Part shown: piece by piece, positions 29,541 to 41,082 of the stretch | How the letters are laid out: each line of letters opens with the position of its first letter | Numbering within the stretch: position 1 is the first letter of the stretch | Assembly (NCBI RefSeq): GCF_964204645.1 | Contig: NC_134026.1 | Location: 10,936,450 to 11,000,449 of the forward strand | Length of the DNA: 64,000 nucleotides | Direction: 5' to 3' | Source: Tubulanus polymorphus | Lineage: Eukaryota > Nemertea > Palaeonemertea > Tubulaniformes > Tubulanidae | Notes under the pieces: generated by a model | Databases searched by the model: none | The model's input: the letters and a program-made list of their open reading frames with translations, nothing else | What the model was told of the DNA's origin: nothing | Made by a program: the position numbers and the translations under genes

Positions 29541-29649
29541 TTATCTTTCTATTTTCTATAATTATCACAGGGTCGATATACCGAATTCCAGTCGTCTCGA
29601 GCGTATATTTTTGCAACAGAAACGACCCTTAGACATATTTGGATGAAAA

Positions 29650-29910
29650 GGCCAAGCGCCCTAGCTGCTTGACGTTTATAATATACAAAACATAAAAATT
29701 AGAAATGTCAAAAACGCCCTAGCTGTTTTTTTACGTATACAAAAAACCCATTACAAACTTATTAACTAATATTTAGACAATGATATTATAAACATAAAAT
29801 CATAAAATTATGGCCATAACGCCCTAGCTGTTTTGACCTAGTTATGGAGATGAATAATACAGAGTTACGTAATATTAAGATGAAGTCAAACGCCCTAGCT
29901 GTTTGAAGTA
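29650..29910. repeat. Four spaced copies of a GCCCTAGCTG hairpin motif
   Basis: CGCCCTAGCTG occurs four times (about 29653-29671, 29709-29728, 29814-29835, 29886-29906) in otherwise unrelated AT-rich sequence. The flanks can pair in each copy but differ: CAAG...CTTG in the first, AAAAA...TTTTT in the second, CAAAC...GTTTG in the fourth. Paired changes on both sides suggest that the hairpin, not just the core, is kept. Confidence 0.7.
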
Positions 29911-29940
29911 ATTAATTAATGAGTTAATACGCCAAAGTGG

Positions 29941-30395
29941 GCTCAGAAAATGCCACCAATTCGAAAGGTGCTAAGGAAGGGGATGGTGGGTGGCAAAACG
30001 TAACCTTTCACGCTCGGGATGCGGAAGAGAAAGGAACTTGTACTCAACAGTGATTGGCTGAGAGAACAAAGAGATATTGGCGGCGCCACCAGCTGGAGGC
30101 GCCTGGCAAAGCGCTCGGTTCGTTTCGGTCGCAAAAATGTTGATGAGCAATCGTTACTCGCCCATCTCTTGTTTTACGCCAGGAAGTGTTACTTTGAAAA
30201 CAGACTTACGTTTCAATATAGGAGATTACTAATCTGATTTGGAATCAGCGAATTGAACGATCTAGACCCATAGCATGCAGAGTGTGATGTGCTGGAGAAC
30301 AGTGTGAAGATAAGAGATACACGCATTCGCATAAAATACGCTCGCGCTCATCGTATTGGCAGGTTTAAAACAGGACAACCCAAGCCATTATAGTC
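29941..30395. other. CpG-richer stretch, possible promoter region
   Basis: Less AT-rich than its surroundings, with GGCGGCGCCACCAGCTGG near 30079 and many CG dinucleotides. It precedes the uncertain frames at 30396-30832. No definite element seen. Confidence 0.3.
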
Positions 30396-30832
30396 ATGTT
30401 CCAGTACTACCCAGAAAGTGAAGAGGTATTGGCTAAACGTAAAGTGCTCTTGAGAGAGTATCGCAGCAAGTGGATTCGAGAGCAACGCAAAAGGTACAAC
30501 GGTGTCGTGAAAGAATTATCAGATGCGAAAGATTTCACTTCGTCCGTGAGGAACTCAATGTGAAAAACAAACCAAATACTGGTAATATCGAGAGCAGGAA
30601 GCGTCAATGCGACATTGAAATAACCGATACGCAAAATAACTGGACAATAGCTGCAATTAGCGCGCCCATTAGCGCGGTAACATATAGGAAACAGAACTCA
30701 GAAATTGCAACCCAAGTCGGGCGTGACACCGATGATTTGGAAAATACTAGTTCTGAAAGCGATGAAAATATCAGCGTACTTTATTCTGCAAAAGGCACTT
30801 GCCGTCCGTACTTAACAAACCGACAGAAATGA
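30396..30832 (+). pseudogene. Uncertain coding region, two overlapping frames
   Basis: A 55-aa frame (30396-30563: MFQYYPESEEVLAKRKVLLREYRSKWIREQ at its start, given in part) is basic and helical. The second frame (30470-30832, 120 aa) is charged with an acidic Ser/Asp/Glu stretch (DTDDLENTSSESDENIS). They could be pieces of one gene joined by a frameshift or splice, or chance frames. No domain was recognised. Confidence 0.25.
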
Positions 30833-31172
30833 ACCGCGTAAAGGATAATGCCGGAAATAATAGCAATCAAATAGACCCTTAAATTATCTTTCGTTAGCAT
30901 TAAAGGCCTGTTTAGCAGGAGATCTAGAACCAGGAGAAGTTTTCTATGCTTTTCTTAGAAAAAAAACTCCCAGAATTTCCCACGCATGACTCCCGGAATT
31001 AATTGTAATTTTCCTATGGTTTAGTTGTATCAGCCGTGAGTAAAGAGTGTGAGTTATGGAGTCTAATAAAACAAACGAAGTTGTAGAGAATTGTATTGAA
31101 GTTTTTACAAATCTCTCGTGCGAGCAAAACAAGTCACCCAAACTGTTTTGTTAATGGTGAGTTCGGTACTAT

Positions 31173-31230
31173 ACAGAACAGTAACAGTAACAGTACTGTT
31201 ACAGTAACTGTCAGTCTTACTGTTACTGTC
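31173..31230. repeat. AACAGT / ACTGTT inverted microsatellite
   Basis: Runs of AACAGT units followed by their complement form a near-perfect palindromic simple repeat. Confidence 0.75.
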
Positions 31231-33588
31231 AATACGAATGATCTCCACTTGTTTTTCCGAATGATCAAAATTAAGCGGGAGTCAGTCAATTTATACTTTC
31301 AGTTTCCTTCCTATCAATTACTCTACTATTTCTTGTATGTATTAAGATGCTTTGAAAAAAATATTTCTTTGACAATAAGTTCATTATTATTTCTAATAAT
31401 AAAAATGATAATAAATAATGATAACATCTATTTTCTTTTATAGCGTTACTCTACTAATAATTGCTGCGCTTTACAATACTGACAATAAGACTTTTTAGTA
31501 AAAAGATATCAGAAATACACGAATACGGAAATACGTTACAGAAACGCGTTTGCGATTTGGATAGTTAAAATAGAGACGCATGTGCGACTTTGTGTTTGTT
31601 GAATTTGGTGCCTCGGCCAGAACCACCAAGAAGCTTAATTCGAAGCGATACTTTCGTCTGCTCTATTTCCTAGCATACCGGTACATGCTTTCATTCATGT
31701 CATTCCATGTTTCACAACGACGCATTATGGTGCAATATCAGGTTAACTGCCTGAAATTGCAACAACGACTGTTCATGGAATAATATACCCGGTAGTCGTA
31801 TAATATCTGCTAAGGTCACGTGTAGAAATTTCCTTATCGGGCATTTCTGGTTTCTCTCAACATCGACAATTATATCCTGTTGTTTATTTGGCCTTTGATA
31901 AAAAGTATTTTAACATTTCATTCTCGTGTCAGAAAAACAGTTTTCTTATTTCACCTTCGTGTTTTCAACACAATTTTTCAATAGAAAATTATTTTTCATA
32001 TGTCCGTCTTGATTTTCAATCTGTTATCTTGTTAAAGTTATGTTCATCTCAATTTCAATTTTATTATTTGCAAAAAAAGTGAGTTCTTTTTCAGTTCACC
32101 CATCATTTGAATAAAATTACCTATTTCAACGCTTTTTCAAAACCTTTTTTTCTGCAGTCCTTCCGAGGTTTCCGATGTGGAAAATACTCAAATAATTAAG
32201 AATTGATAAAATTAATCTCTATTTTTTCCCAGTTCCTTCTCTTTCTAAAACGCCTATTACAGAGTTTTTTTAATTTCATTTTTTTCCTTTCACCCTTTCA
32301 CTTTTTTCTTGAAAAAATGCTTACTCCAAATGATTAAAAAGGGCCTTATGAGCGATTAGTTTTTGCTTACCTGTTCGTGGTCTCTCGCTACGTGCCCATT
32401 GCTTTTGTATTAGGTCAATTAATTTCATGAAACTTGCACCGTGCCTCTTTGTACTGTCACCAGTCAATTCTTCACCTCTGCTCGGGGAAATTATGTTACA
32501 ACATTAGGCCAAACAAAGAAGAAACCTTGTTTCTAATTTATACATGGAGTAAACCCGCAGCTAACGTGCTAAACACCGATCAACGACAAAATCGACCTTA
32601 ACAGGAGTAAAGGATCCTGCTGTCATTGCAAAACTTGCATGCCAGTGCATAGTAGGTTGATTCGCGCTATTCGGCACCCAATTTTAAACAAATGAAATCG
32701 TTATGCGGTTATACCATTCAAATTGACTCGTCCGGCGAGTTTTTATTTTCGTCATATAAAGAAGAATGTATTATTTCTAAGCCAAGCGGGCAACATTTTA
32801 TTTTTACGATTTTTACCGTTAATTAATCCGACCGGGAATGAAAAACAAGGTATATTTTTGTTTGGCCTTATATAATGGTTCATTTCAAATCGTTTTCGCA
32901 CTGTTGATGGGGGACTGTATGTGTTCATTCCATTTTCGTTCCAATGCAATGCTGCAAAATGCATTGATAATCAAACCAACTAGAAATAGAGACAAGTTAT
33001 TTCATGATAGAAAATTGTACTACTCGATTATAGATTATGCAATGTTATATGATGGAAACTCTCGTCGGGAACCGGAAAATGGATCGTTAAAAATTGTTTG
33101 CTAAATAGTGAACAGTTTTATCACGATATTATGAAAGGTTAGGTTCTTTTTCATCGTTGATTTCAAAACGGTATGTGATAAAATAGTTATTGTGGATACA
33201 TGTATGACAAAATACAAAGGACGTCGATTAATTAATAGACGATCATATACTATTGATATCGGCTGCAATCATCGACTATTCAAGGTCATTTCGGGCAACT
33301 GCATTTTAGGTTGTTTTATTTTTATTTTCAAAAAACACATGTTCATACATTATCCATTTTACTCAGCAGGCTATAGAATGAACCATAACAACTAAACTGA
33401 ATCATCCTGTGGAGATAATCCTAAACATTTGAACAATGGTAATACCATTTGTAACAAAGTACAAATATATCATGACTGAGAAAAATCCACAAACTTCGCT
33501 GAAGTTTGGCCAACACCTTACCAGACCTCGTATGAACTGAGCTAGGTTCTGGGTTCAAATAAGTGGGCTCATTCTCACATTTCTTCAG
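31231..33588. other. Long unassigned stretch
   Basis: AT-rich, with no frame carrying recognisable features and no repeat structure that I can define. Confidence 0.4.
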
Positions 33589-33849
33589 ATGCGCTGGATT
33601 CTAAAGATATGCCTCTTAGACACCTCTTTCTGGGGAGTGACTCCTTTCTCGTCCGTACTAACCACAACTATAGTTTGCTTCGCATACCTGGGTATAAGTT
33701 CATGTTTCCTTGATTATCCAATCTCCCAGCTGAATTTCACATTGAAGCGCATTTCTCCGATTATCAGCGTAATCCTTGCCATTCTGCTTTTGTTCACTGC
33801 CTTTGTCTTTCAGCGATTGATCGTCGTCCGTAAATTCGGCACTACATAA
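33589..33849 (+). CDS. Possible small two-pass membrane protein or exon (86 aa)
   Basis: MRWILKICLLDTSFWG... has two clear hydrophobic segments (SVLTTTIVCFAYLGISSCFL and ISPIISVILAILLLFTAFVF) and a basic end (QRLIVVRKFGTT). The sequence just before the ATG, TTTCTTCAG, looks like a splice acceptor, so this might be a last exon rather than a complete gene. No family was recognised and there is no second copy in the window. A chance frame is possible. Confidence 0.3.
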   Translation: MRWILKICLLDTSFWGVTPFSSVLTTTIVCFAYLGISSCFLDYPISQLNFTLKRISPIISVILAILLLFTAFVFQRLIVVRKFGTT

Positions 33850-34079
33850 TACCGGCATAATCTACATCCCTCGTGAAAACGTTAACTTCGCGGAAGAAAC
33901 CCCGGTAGACTCGCGAGGAGTCGAATTATACGCGAGTAGAAAACTTATTGAGTTCACAGTCCTTACCTTCAGCGTGTGCGATCTTCATTATACATTTGAT
34001 TGATTTTGTATATAGTGTTAACTAACAATGAATCCCAGTTTGGTCCCGGAAAAATAGGTAGTAGAGTACCGGTCTATAA
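33850..34079. other. Short unassigned stretch
   Basis: Nothing recognised apart from CG-containing palindromic bits near 33915-33945. Confidence 0.3.
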
Positions 34080-34346
34080 AACCGCACCTTGAAAAATATC
34101 AATTATTTCAGAAAATACCTCCTACAGTATCCAAGAGTTACACCCAGGCTAGCCATTAAATTCATTAACAGCCTCGTAGTACCTGTTTTAACTTATGGCT
34201 GCCAAATATGGGGCTTCAAGGAACAAAGAAAACTGGAGAGAATCCCTCTCAAATTTTATAAATATCTCGGCTCAACTCCAGAACAGGTAAAAGTAGATCT
34301 GCCCAGGCTGAGTACATAGCACGTATTCTTCCGCGAGCCAGGTAGC

Positions 34347-34690
34347 CGACCTGTTTTACTCGTCGACAATTCCGACGATTTAGAATTGCCCACCTATTAT
34401 ACTCGTCGATAATTCCGACGATTTAGAATTGCCCACCTATTTTACTCGTCGACAATTCCGACGATTTAGAATTGCCAACCTATATTACTCGTAGACAATT
34501 CCGACGATTTAGAATTGCCGACCTATTTTACTCGTCGACAATTCCGACGATTTAGAATTGCCGACCTATTTTACTCGTCGACAATTCCGACGATTTAGAA
34601 TTGCCGACCTATTTTACTCGTCGACAATTCCGACGATTTAGAATTGCCGACCTATTTTACTCGTCGACAATTCCGACGATTTTAAATTGG
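34347..34690. repeat. 43-bp minisatellite (also inverted at 35548-35810, 36415-36680, 37535-37880)
   Basis: About eight units of a 43-bp sequence containing TCGTCGACAATTCCGACGA. The same array occurs at the other end of each element copy in inverted orientation, so each element can fold back on itself. Confidence 0.9.
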
Positions 34691-34714
34691 CACACGGTCC
34701 TTCATCCCAGCCAT

Positions 34715-35465
34715 TTTATATCAGGGTAATCCACACAAACACCCAGCCCCTCGATCCATTGATATCTTGTTTGCGTGGATTACCCTTGAATAAAGTGGCT
34801 GGGATCGAGGGGCTGGGTGTGTGCGTGGATTACCCTGATATAATGTGGCGCGGATCGAGGGGCTGCGTGTGTGCGTGGATTACCCTGATATAATGTGGCT
34901 GGGATCGAGGGGCTGCGTGTGTGCGTGGATTACCCTGATATAATGTGGCTGGGATCGAGGGGCTGCGTGTGTGCGTGGATTACCCTGATATAATGTGGCT
35001 GGGATCGAGGGGCTGTGTGTGTGCGTGGATTACCCTGATATAATGTGGCTGGGATCGAGGGCTGTGTGTTTGCGTGGATTACCCTTAAATAAAGTGGCTG
35101 GGATCGAGGGGCTGCGTGTTTGCGTGGATTACCCTTGAATAAGGTGGCTGGGATTGAGGGGCTGTGTTTTTGCGTGGATTACCCCTGATATAAAGTGGCT
35201 GGGATCGAGGGGCTGTGTGTGTGCGTGGATTACCCTGATATAAAGTGGCTGGGATCGAGGGGCTGTGTGTGTGCGCGGATTACCCTGATATAAAGTGGCT
35301 GGGATCGAGGGGTTGTGTGTTTGCGTGGATTACCCTTGAATAAGGTGGCTGGGATCGAGGGGCTGTGTGTTTGCGTGGATTACCCTTGAATAAGGTGGCT
35401 GGGATCGAGGGGCTGGGTGTTTGTGTGGATTACCCTGATTTAAAATGACTGGGATGAAGGACCGT
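34715..35465. repeat. 50-bp minisatellite (copy B: 36760-37510)
   Basis: About fifteen units of a 50-bp sequence with GCGTGGATTACCCTGATATA and GGCTGGGATCGAGGGGCTG. Frames translated from it (68 aa, on both copies) are by-products of the repeat. Confidence 0.9.
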
Positions 35466-36336
35466 GTGTAGATTACCCTTTATAGATACAAACTGCAATC
35501 GGCATCAAGTGGCCGTGTCGTTGCTTGAAAATTTATCTTCCCTTCAACAATTCTAAATCGTCGGAATTGTCTACGAGTAAAATAGGTCGGCAATTTAAAA
35601 TCGTCGGAATTGTCGACGAGTAAAATAGGTCGGCAATTCTAAATCGTCGGAATTGTCTACGAGTAAAATAGGTCGGCAATTCTAAATCGTCGGAATTGTC
35701 GACGAGTAAAATAGGTCGGCAATTCTAAATCGTCGGAATTGTCGACGAGTAAAATAGGTCGGCAATTCTAAATCGTCGGAATTGTCGACGAGTAAAATAG
35801 GTCGGCAATTAGAAACCGAACCACTCACTTCATTAAAGAAAATCCTCCACGATGGAACTATATTGACTATATTGACCTATTCTGGAGTTGGGAGTTAAAC
35901 GCTCAACACCTGATAATTTTGTATTTAGTTAAATTGGTCAATATCCGATATATATATCCAGCAAAGAATGTTAATTGTGAAATACTGGCTTAATATACCG
36001 GTACTTAAAACGAAACCCGAGAAACTAACTAAGCTGAAGTACAATCAAATGTTAGATGATATCATACGCGATCACCGTGTAATTAATTGGGCTTCTTCGG
36101 TTAGAGATCTATTGAATGGCCTAGGATATGGCCAATTCTGGTTAGACCAGCAAGTTGACAATGAAAAGTGGTTTCTGCACTCAATCGAGGTTAGAATGCT
36201 TGATCAGTTCAAACAGCAATGGCATACTTTTCTTTTTAGAAAACTCATCTAAGGCCAAATACCTTCGTGAATTTAAGAAGGGAGTAATCTATGAATCATA
36301 TCTAGATTTACCTAAGGAGGTACGCACAAGGATTGC

Positions 36337-37953
36337 GGTTCAACTCCAGAATAGGTCAATATAGTTCCATCGTGGAGGATTTTCTTTAATGAAGTGAGTG
36401 GTTCGGTTTCTAATTGCCGACCTATTTTACTCGTCGACAATTCCGACGATTTAGAATTGCCGACCTATTTTACTCGTCGACAATTCCGACGATTTAGAAT
36501 TGCCGACCTATTTTACTCGTCGACAATTCCGACGATTTAGAATTGCCGACCTATTTTACTCGTAGACAATTCCGACGATTTAGAATTGCCGACCTATTTT
36601 ACTCGTCGACAATTCCGACGATTTTAAATTGCCGACCTATTTTACTCGTAGACAATTCCGACGATTTAGAATTGTTGAAGGGAAGATAAATTTTCAAGCA
36701 ACGACACGGCCACTTGATGCCGATTGCAGTTTGTATCTATAAAGGGTAATCTACACACGGTCCTTCATCCCAGTCATTTTAAATCAGGGTAATCCACACA
36801 AACACCCAGCCCCTCGATCCCAGCCACCTTATTCAAGGGTAATCCACGCAAACACACAGCCCCTCGATCCCAGCCACCTTATTCAAGGGTAATCCACGCA
36901 AACACACAACCCCTCGATCCCAGCCACTTTATATCAGGGTAATCCGCGCACACACACAGCCCCTCGATCCCAGCCACTTTATATCAGGGTAATCCACGCA
37001 CACACACAGCCCCTCGATCCCAGCCACTTTATATCAGGGGTAATCCACGCAAAAACACAGCCCCTCAATCCCAGCCACCTTATTCAAGGGTAATCCACGC
37101 AAACACGCAGCCCCTCGATCCCAGCCACTTTATTTAAGGGTAATCCACGCAAACACACAGCCCTCGATCCCAGCCACATTATATCAGGGTAATCCACGCA
37201 CACACACAGCCCCTCGATCCCAGCCACATTATATCAGGGTAATCCACGCACACACGCAGCCCCTCGATCCCAGCCACATTATATCAGGGTAATCCACGCA
37301 CACACGCAGCCCCTCGATCCCAGCCACATTATATCAGGGTAATCCACGCACACACGCAGCCCCTCGATCCGCGCCACATTATATCAGGGTAATCCACGCA
37401 CACACCCAGCCCCTCGATCCCAGCCACTTTATTCAAGGGTAATCCACGCAAACAAGATATCAATGGATCGAGGGGCTGGGTGTTTGTGTGGATTACCCTG
37501 ATATAAAATGGCTGGGATGAAGGACCGTGTGCCAATTTAAAATCGTCGGAATTGTCGACGAGTAAAATAGGTCGGCAATTCTAAATCGTCGGAATTGTCG
37601 ACGAGTAAAATAGGTCGGCAATTCTAAATCGTCGGAATTGTCGACGAGTAAAATAGGTCGGCAATTCTAAATCGTCGGAATTGTCGACGAGTAAAATAGG
37701 TCGGCAATTCTAAATCGTCGGAATTGTCTACGAGTAATATAGGTTGGCAATTCTAAATCGTCGGAATTGTCGACGAGTAAAATAGGTGGGCAATTCTAAA
37801 TCGTCGGAATTATCGACGAGTATAATAGGTGGGCAATTCTAAATCGTCGGAATTGTCGACGAGTAAAACAGGTCGGCTACCTGGCTCGCGGAAGAATACG
37901 TGCTATGTACTCAGCCTGGGCAGATCTACTTTTACCTGTTCTGGAGTTGAGCC
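36337..37953 (-). mobile_element. Minisatellite-bearing hAT-like element, copy B (inverted)
   Basis: Near-identical to copy A in opposite orientation. Its ends are GGTTCAACTCCAGAATAGGT and the complement of GGCTCAACTCCAGAACAGGT. It is flanked by the 8-bp direct repeat AGGATTGC (36329-36336 and 37954-37961), the duplication size of hAT transposons. Even rare unit variants of the 43-bp and 50-bp arrays are shared with copy A, so the copies separated recently. Confidence 0.9.
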
Positions 37954-38431
37954 AGGATTGCAAGGTTTAGATGTTCTAGTTATGATCTTTTAGTCGAAAC
38001 TGGACGCTGGGCCAGACCTAAGATACCTTATAATAATCGTATTTGCGGATGTTGTAATCTGAATGAAATTGAGGACGAGTGCCATTTTGCTTTTATATAT
38101 CCTGTATACTCTGGCTTAAGACTAAGTTATATATCGAGAACCTACTGGACAAATCCGTACAAAAAAAATTCATCCACTTAATTTCACTAGTAAACTATAC
38201 AAACTTTCCACTTTTCTTAGGAAAGCCTTTAATATCCGTCTTCAACTATTAAATGGGTAATCTGAATATGTACAGTGTGACCACATATTATGCCATGTAT
38301 GTATGTCATAAATCTATGCGCAAAGGCTTTTAATTACCTTTGGTATATTATGTATTTAATGTATTTATATACTTGAATTATCGTCATGTATCCGCCATAC
38401 AGTATTAAGTAATAAAGAAGTTTGTTTCTAT

Positions 38432-38805
38432 GCGCCATTTTGTGGCGGTCCCTCGAAATCCCATTTGTTGCGATGAATTGCGCTCATTTTTAAAACATAA
38501 GTTTAGATTGAATATCATATAGTTCTGCAGCCCCTTGCTCGATGAACTTAAGATATACAGCATTTTAAAGGAAATGAATTGCAGGTATTTGCTGGCGATT
38601 CTTGGAATTTTTGAACGCAACAATTGAGAACAGTGACGATGTGAAATCAAGGACTGCAAATAACCCTCTTTAACCTCTGTGAAAATTGGAAATATAGCTT
38701 TAAGAGATAGCCTACTTAGATATTTTAAAATTAATAAATATTGCGATTTCTTTTCCGTGCGGTTAAGATATGCGGTCCTCGGTTTCACATCGGCACTGTT
38801 CTCAG
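38432..38805. repeat. Dispersed repeat R1, copy 1 (module B forward)
   Basis: Starts GCGCCATTTTGTGGCGGTCC. Module A (38432-38625) is followed by a 33-bp inverted-repeat arm (38626-38658), module B (about 38659-38770) and the opposite arm (38771-38803). A related copy lies at 44933-45275. The 135-aa minus-strand frame across it has no protein features and its similarity to the 86-aa frame of copy 2 is due to repeat identity. Confidence 0.75.
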
Positions 38806-38829
38806 AAACCACGGGTGATTTTCAAACGT

Positions 38830-39315
38830 AGAACTTCCTACTTATTAGTATCGAGATGGAATAACCGAAAACGAATAATCATAACCCGAATTTGTTTCTT
38901 CGACTGCGTTCGCGCTTTGGCGATACGACTTATCATCATATAGTTTTTCAATTTACAACATTTAACATTTCGCAGTGTCAAATTTCAGAACGCTTCCGAC
39001 GCGACGCAGATTTGCCGGACACGACTAATTTCGGAAGACGGCCCAGTTAACCGCAACGGTAAAAAACAAATTAGGGAACTCTTGAAAGGACTCGAATGCA
39101 TCTTGGACATTCATCCCAGCGGAGTGTAGCAGCAAACCTGTACAGCGGATTTAACCCCTTTCCCTTCCACGTGATATTGAAAAGCCTTACGTCACCTCAG
39201 CGCCTTGCACGTAAAATCGCCTTTGCAATATAACTGTTGGATCGGTGCGACGTCCATCTTTCCAGATTTCAGTTCAATTGGTAATACAGATAATAAACAT
39301 TCTAATACCTCGTCG
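38830..39315. other. Unassigned stretch
   Basis: No gene or repeat recognised. Confidence 0.3.
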
Positions 39316-41082
39316 CAATAAACCATTTTACAGTTGCTAGCCGCCATTTTGTTAGGGTACTTTTGTCCTGTATTGTTGGGTCATTTTTTTCTCTTTTTTA
39401 ATAACTATCCGTGATGCGTGTTATATCATATTTCATCTGTCCCTGGATGGATTTTGACAGTTTCAGCAACATTCAAACCGTGTGAATCTCTAGATTTCAG
39501 TTATGTAAAAATCATTTCTAATATTTGCAACAATGCGACATGGGAGCGATATATAAATCGGTGGTCAGTTTTTGCCGTGCGCATAAAAATCCAGGGTACT
39601 GAACTTTGAAGTTCGTTATTTTCAGAAATAAGTTTCCAAAAAATCCAAACATTTCAAGAACTGTGCGCATAAACGTCCCCTTTCAGGTGAACTTTAAAAT
39701 TTTCAGATATCTTGCCAAGTTTTTATCCTATGGCTCTTTAACTGCAGCGCGTGTATTGTCATTCCGAGATTCGGCGCCATTTTCTTTGCGTGTATTTCAG
39801 TATATGAGTGTTATTTTTTCACTTTCACTACACTTGTCTCCACGGAAAATGGTTTTAATTGTTGGTATGTGTATCATTTTTTAAATATTACGGCATTAAT
39901 ACTGTATTCCGTTCTCCGGCGCTAGTTCGTAATGGCTGTAATGGTAACCGCTTTTACGGCAGGCAGAGGCTTACGTACATGCACCCAAGAAAACCCAAAT
40001 TATCACTCATTTGTTGTAAATGCAATCCACACACTACTTGCGTTTTTGTGATGGTAGATGTCACTTTTTACTTTTTATCAACTGTGTCTGACATTCAGAC
40101 TTGAAACTTGATATATCACCACCAAAACAAGAAAACGTTTTCTTATATTTTCTTCCCGATCTAATCGATCTTTTGTGTACTTAATAGAAAGTATTCATAG
40201 AAAGTAGCTGAATATTTCCCCCACCCCATATGTACAGCTTTTTGACCACTTCTCCATCCATCTAATTTCAGTAGATAGTGTAAATTGATTAATGGACTAC
40301 TGATTTAAATGGTCATCATACTCGATTTTGAGTGTTATATTTCTTTACTTCTACCATCTCAATATATGCCTATTCTCTTCCCGCGCGCAACTTCGAATGG
40401 GCACGTGATCAAAATACCGCTCAGTCTCTGTTGCTGAAACTGGTCAGAAAAATCCTTCAAACCCCAACCTCTCTAATGTCTTCGATCTATTATATTGTAT
40501 AACTAACGTAATATTAACACCTGATACACATACCAACAATTAAAACCATTTTCCGTGGAGACAAGTGTAGTGAAAGTGAAAAAATAACACTCATATACTG
40601 AAATACACGCAAAGAAAATGGCGCCGAATCTCGGAATGACAATACACGCGCTGCAGTTAAAGAGCCATAGGATAAAAACTTGGCAAGATATCTGAAAATT
40701 TTAAAGTTCACCTGAAAGGGGACGTTTATGCGCACAGTTCTTGAAATGTTTGGAATTTTTGGAAACTTATTTCTGAAAATAACGAACTTCAAAGTTCAGT
40801 ACCCTTGATTTTTATGCGCACGGCAAAAACTGACCACCGATTTATATATCGCTCCCATGTCGCATTGTTGCAAATATTAGAAATGATTTTTACATAACTG
40901 AGAACTAGAGATTCACACGGTTTGAATGTTGCTGAAACTGTCAAAATCCACCCAGGGACAGATGAAATATGATATAACACGCATCACGGATAGTTATTAA
41001 AAAAGAGAAAAAAATGACCCAACAATACAGGACAAAAGTACCCTAACAAAATGGCGGCTAGCAACTGTAAAATGGTTTATTG
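39316..41082. mobile_element. Fold-back element with 561-bp inverted arms
   Basis: Arms at 39316-39876 and 40522-41082 are inverted copies of equal length with only a few differences. Both start CAATAAACCATTTTACAG. The 645-bp centre (39877-40521) is not repeated. The paired frames of 63 and 92 aa occur once in each arm and look fortuitous. I found no clear target duplication outside. Either a fold-back transposon or two opposed copies of a solo repeat. Confidence 0.85.

Larger units (their letters stand above)
34269..35890 (+). mobile_element. Minisatellite-bearing hAT-like element, copy A
   Basis: Starts GGCTCAACTCCAGAACAGGT and ends ACCTATTCTGGAGTTG (the last four bases of the end are missing, together with the expected target duplication). 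Between are an array of a 43-bp unit (about 34347-34690), an array of a 50-bp unit (about 34715-35465) and the 43-bp array again in inverted orientation (about 35548-35810). There is no coding capacity. It carries a 10-bp duplication (TATATTGACC region, about 35865-35880) absent from copy B. Confidence 0.85.
34080..38428 (+). mobile_element. LINE 3' portion, interrupted twice by a hAT-like element
   Basis: Three separated parts form one LINE C-terminal region: 34089-34268 (FRKYLLQYPRVTPRLAIKFINSLVVPVLTYGCQIWGF), 35891-36336 (GQYPIYI; NWASSVRDLLNGLGYGQFWLDQQ; KYLREFKKGV) and 37954-38260 (RFRCSSYDLLVETGRWARP; RICGCCNLNEIEDECHF; stop at 38258). The 3' tail ends AGTAATAAAG near 38420. Mentally removing the two inserted elements puts the parts in correct order and, at the second site, in frame. 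The middle part has its own frameshifts and a stop. Confidence 0.85.

Noticed and set aside
34687-34893. 68-aa frame, repeated identically at 37329-37535
   Set aside because: Both are translations of the 50-bp minisatellite at the inner border of the two element copies.
34347-37880. Regular repeat arrays resembling a CRISPR
   Set aside because: Units are contiguous tandem repeats of 43 and 50 bp without unique spacers, in a eukaryotic transposon.
38405-38812. 135-aa minus-strand frame similar to the 86-aa frame at 44900-45160
   Set aside because: Similarity follows a dispersed DNA repeat including its rearranged part; no protein features.
39418-39884. 63- and 92-aa frames, also present at 40514-40980
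   Set aside because: They occur only because the fold-back arms are duplicated; no conserved domain or promoter.
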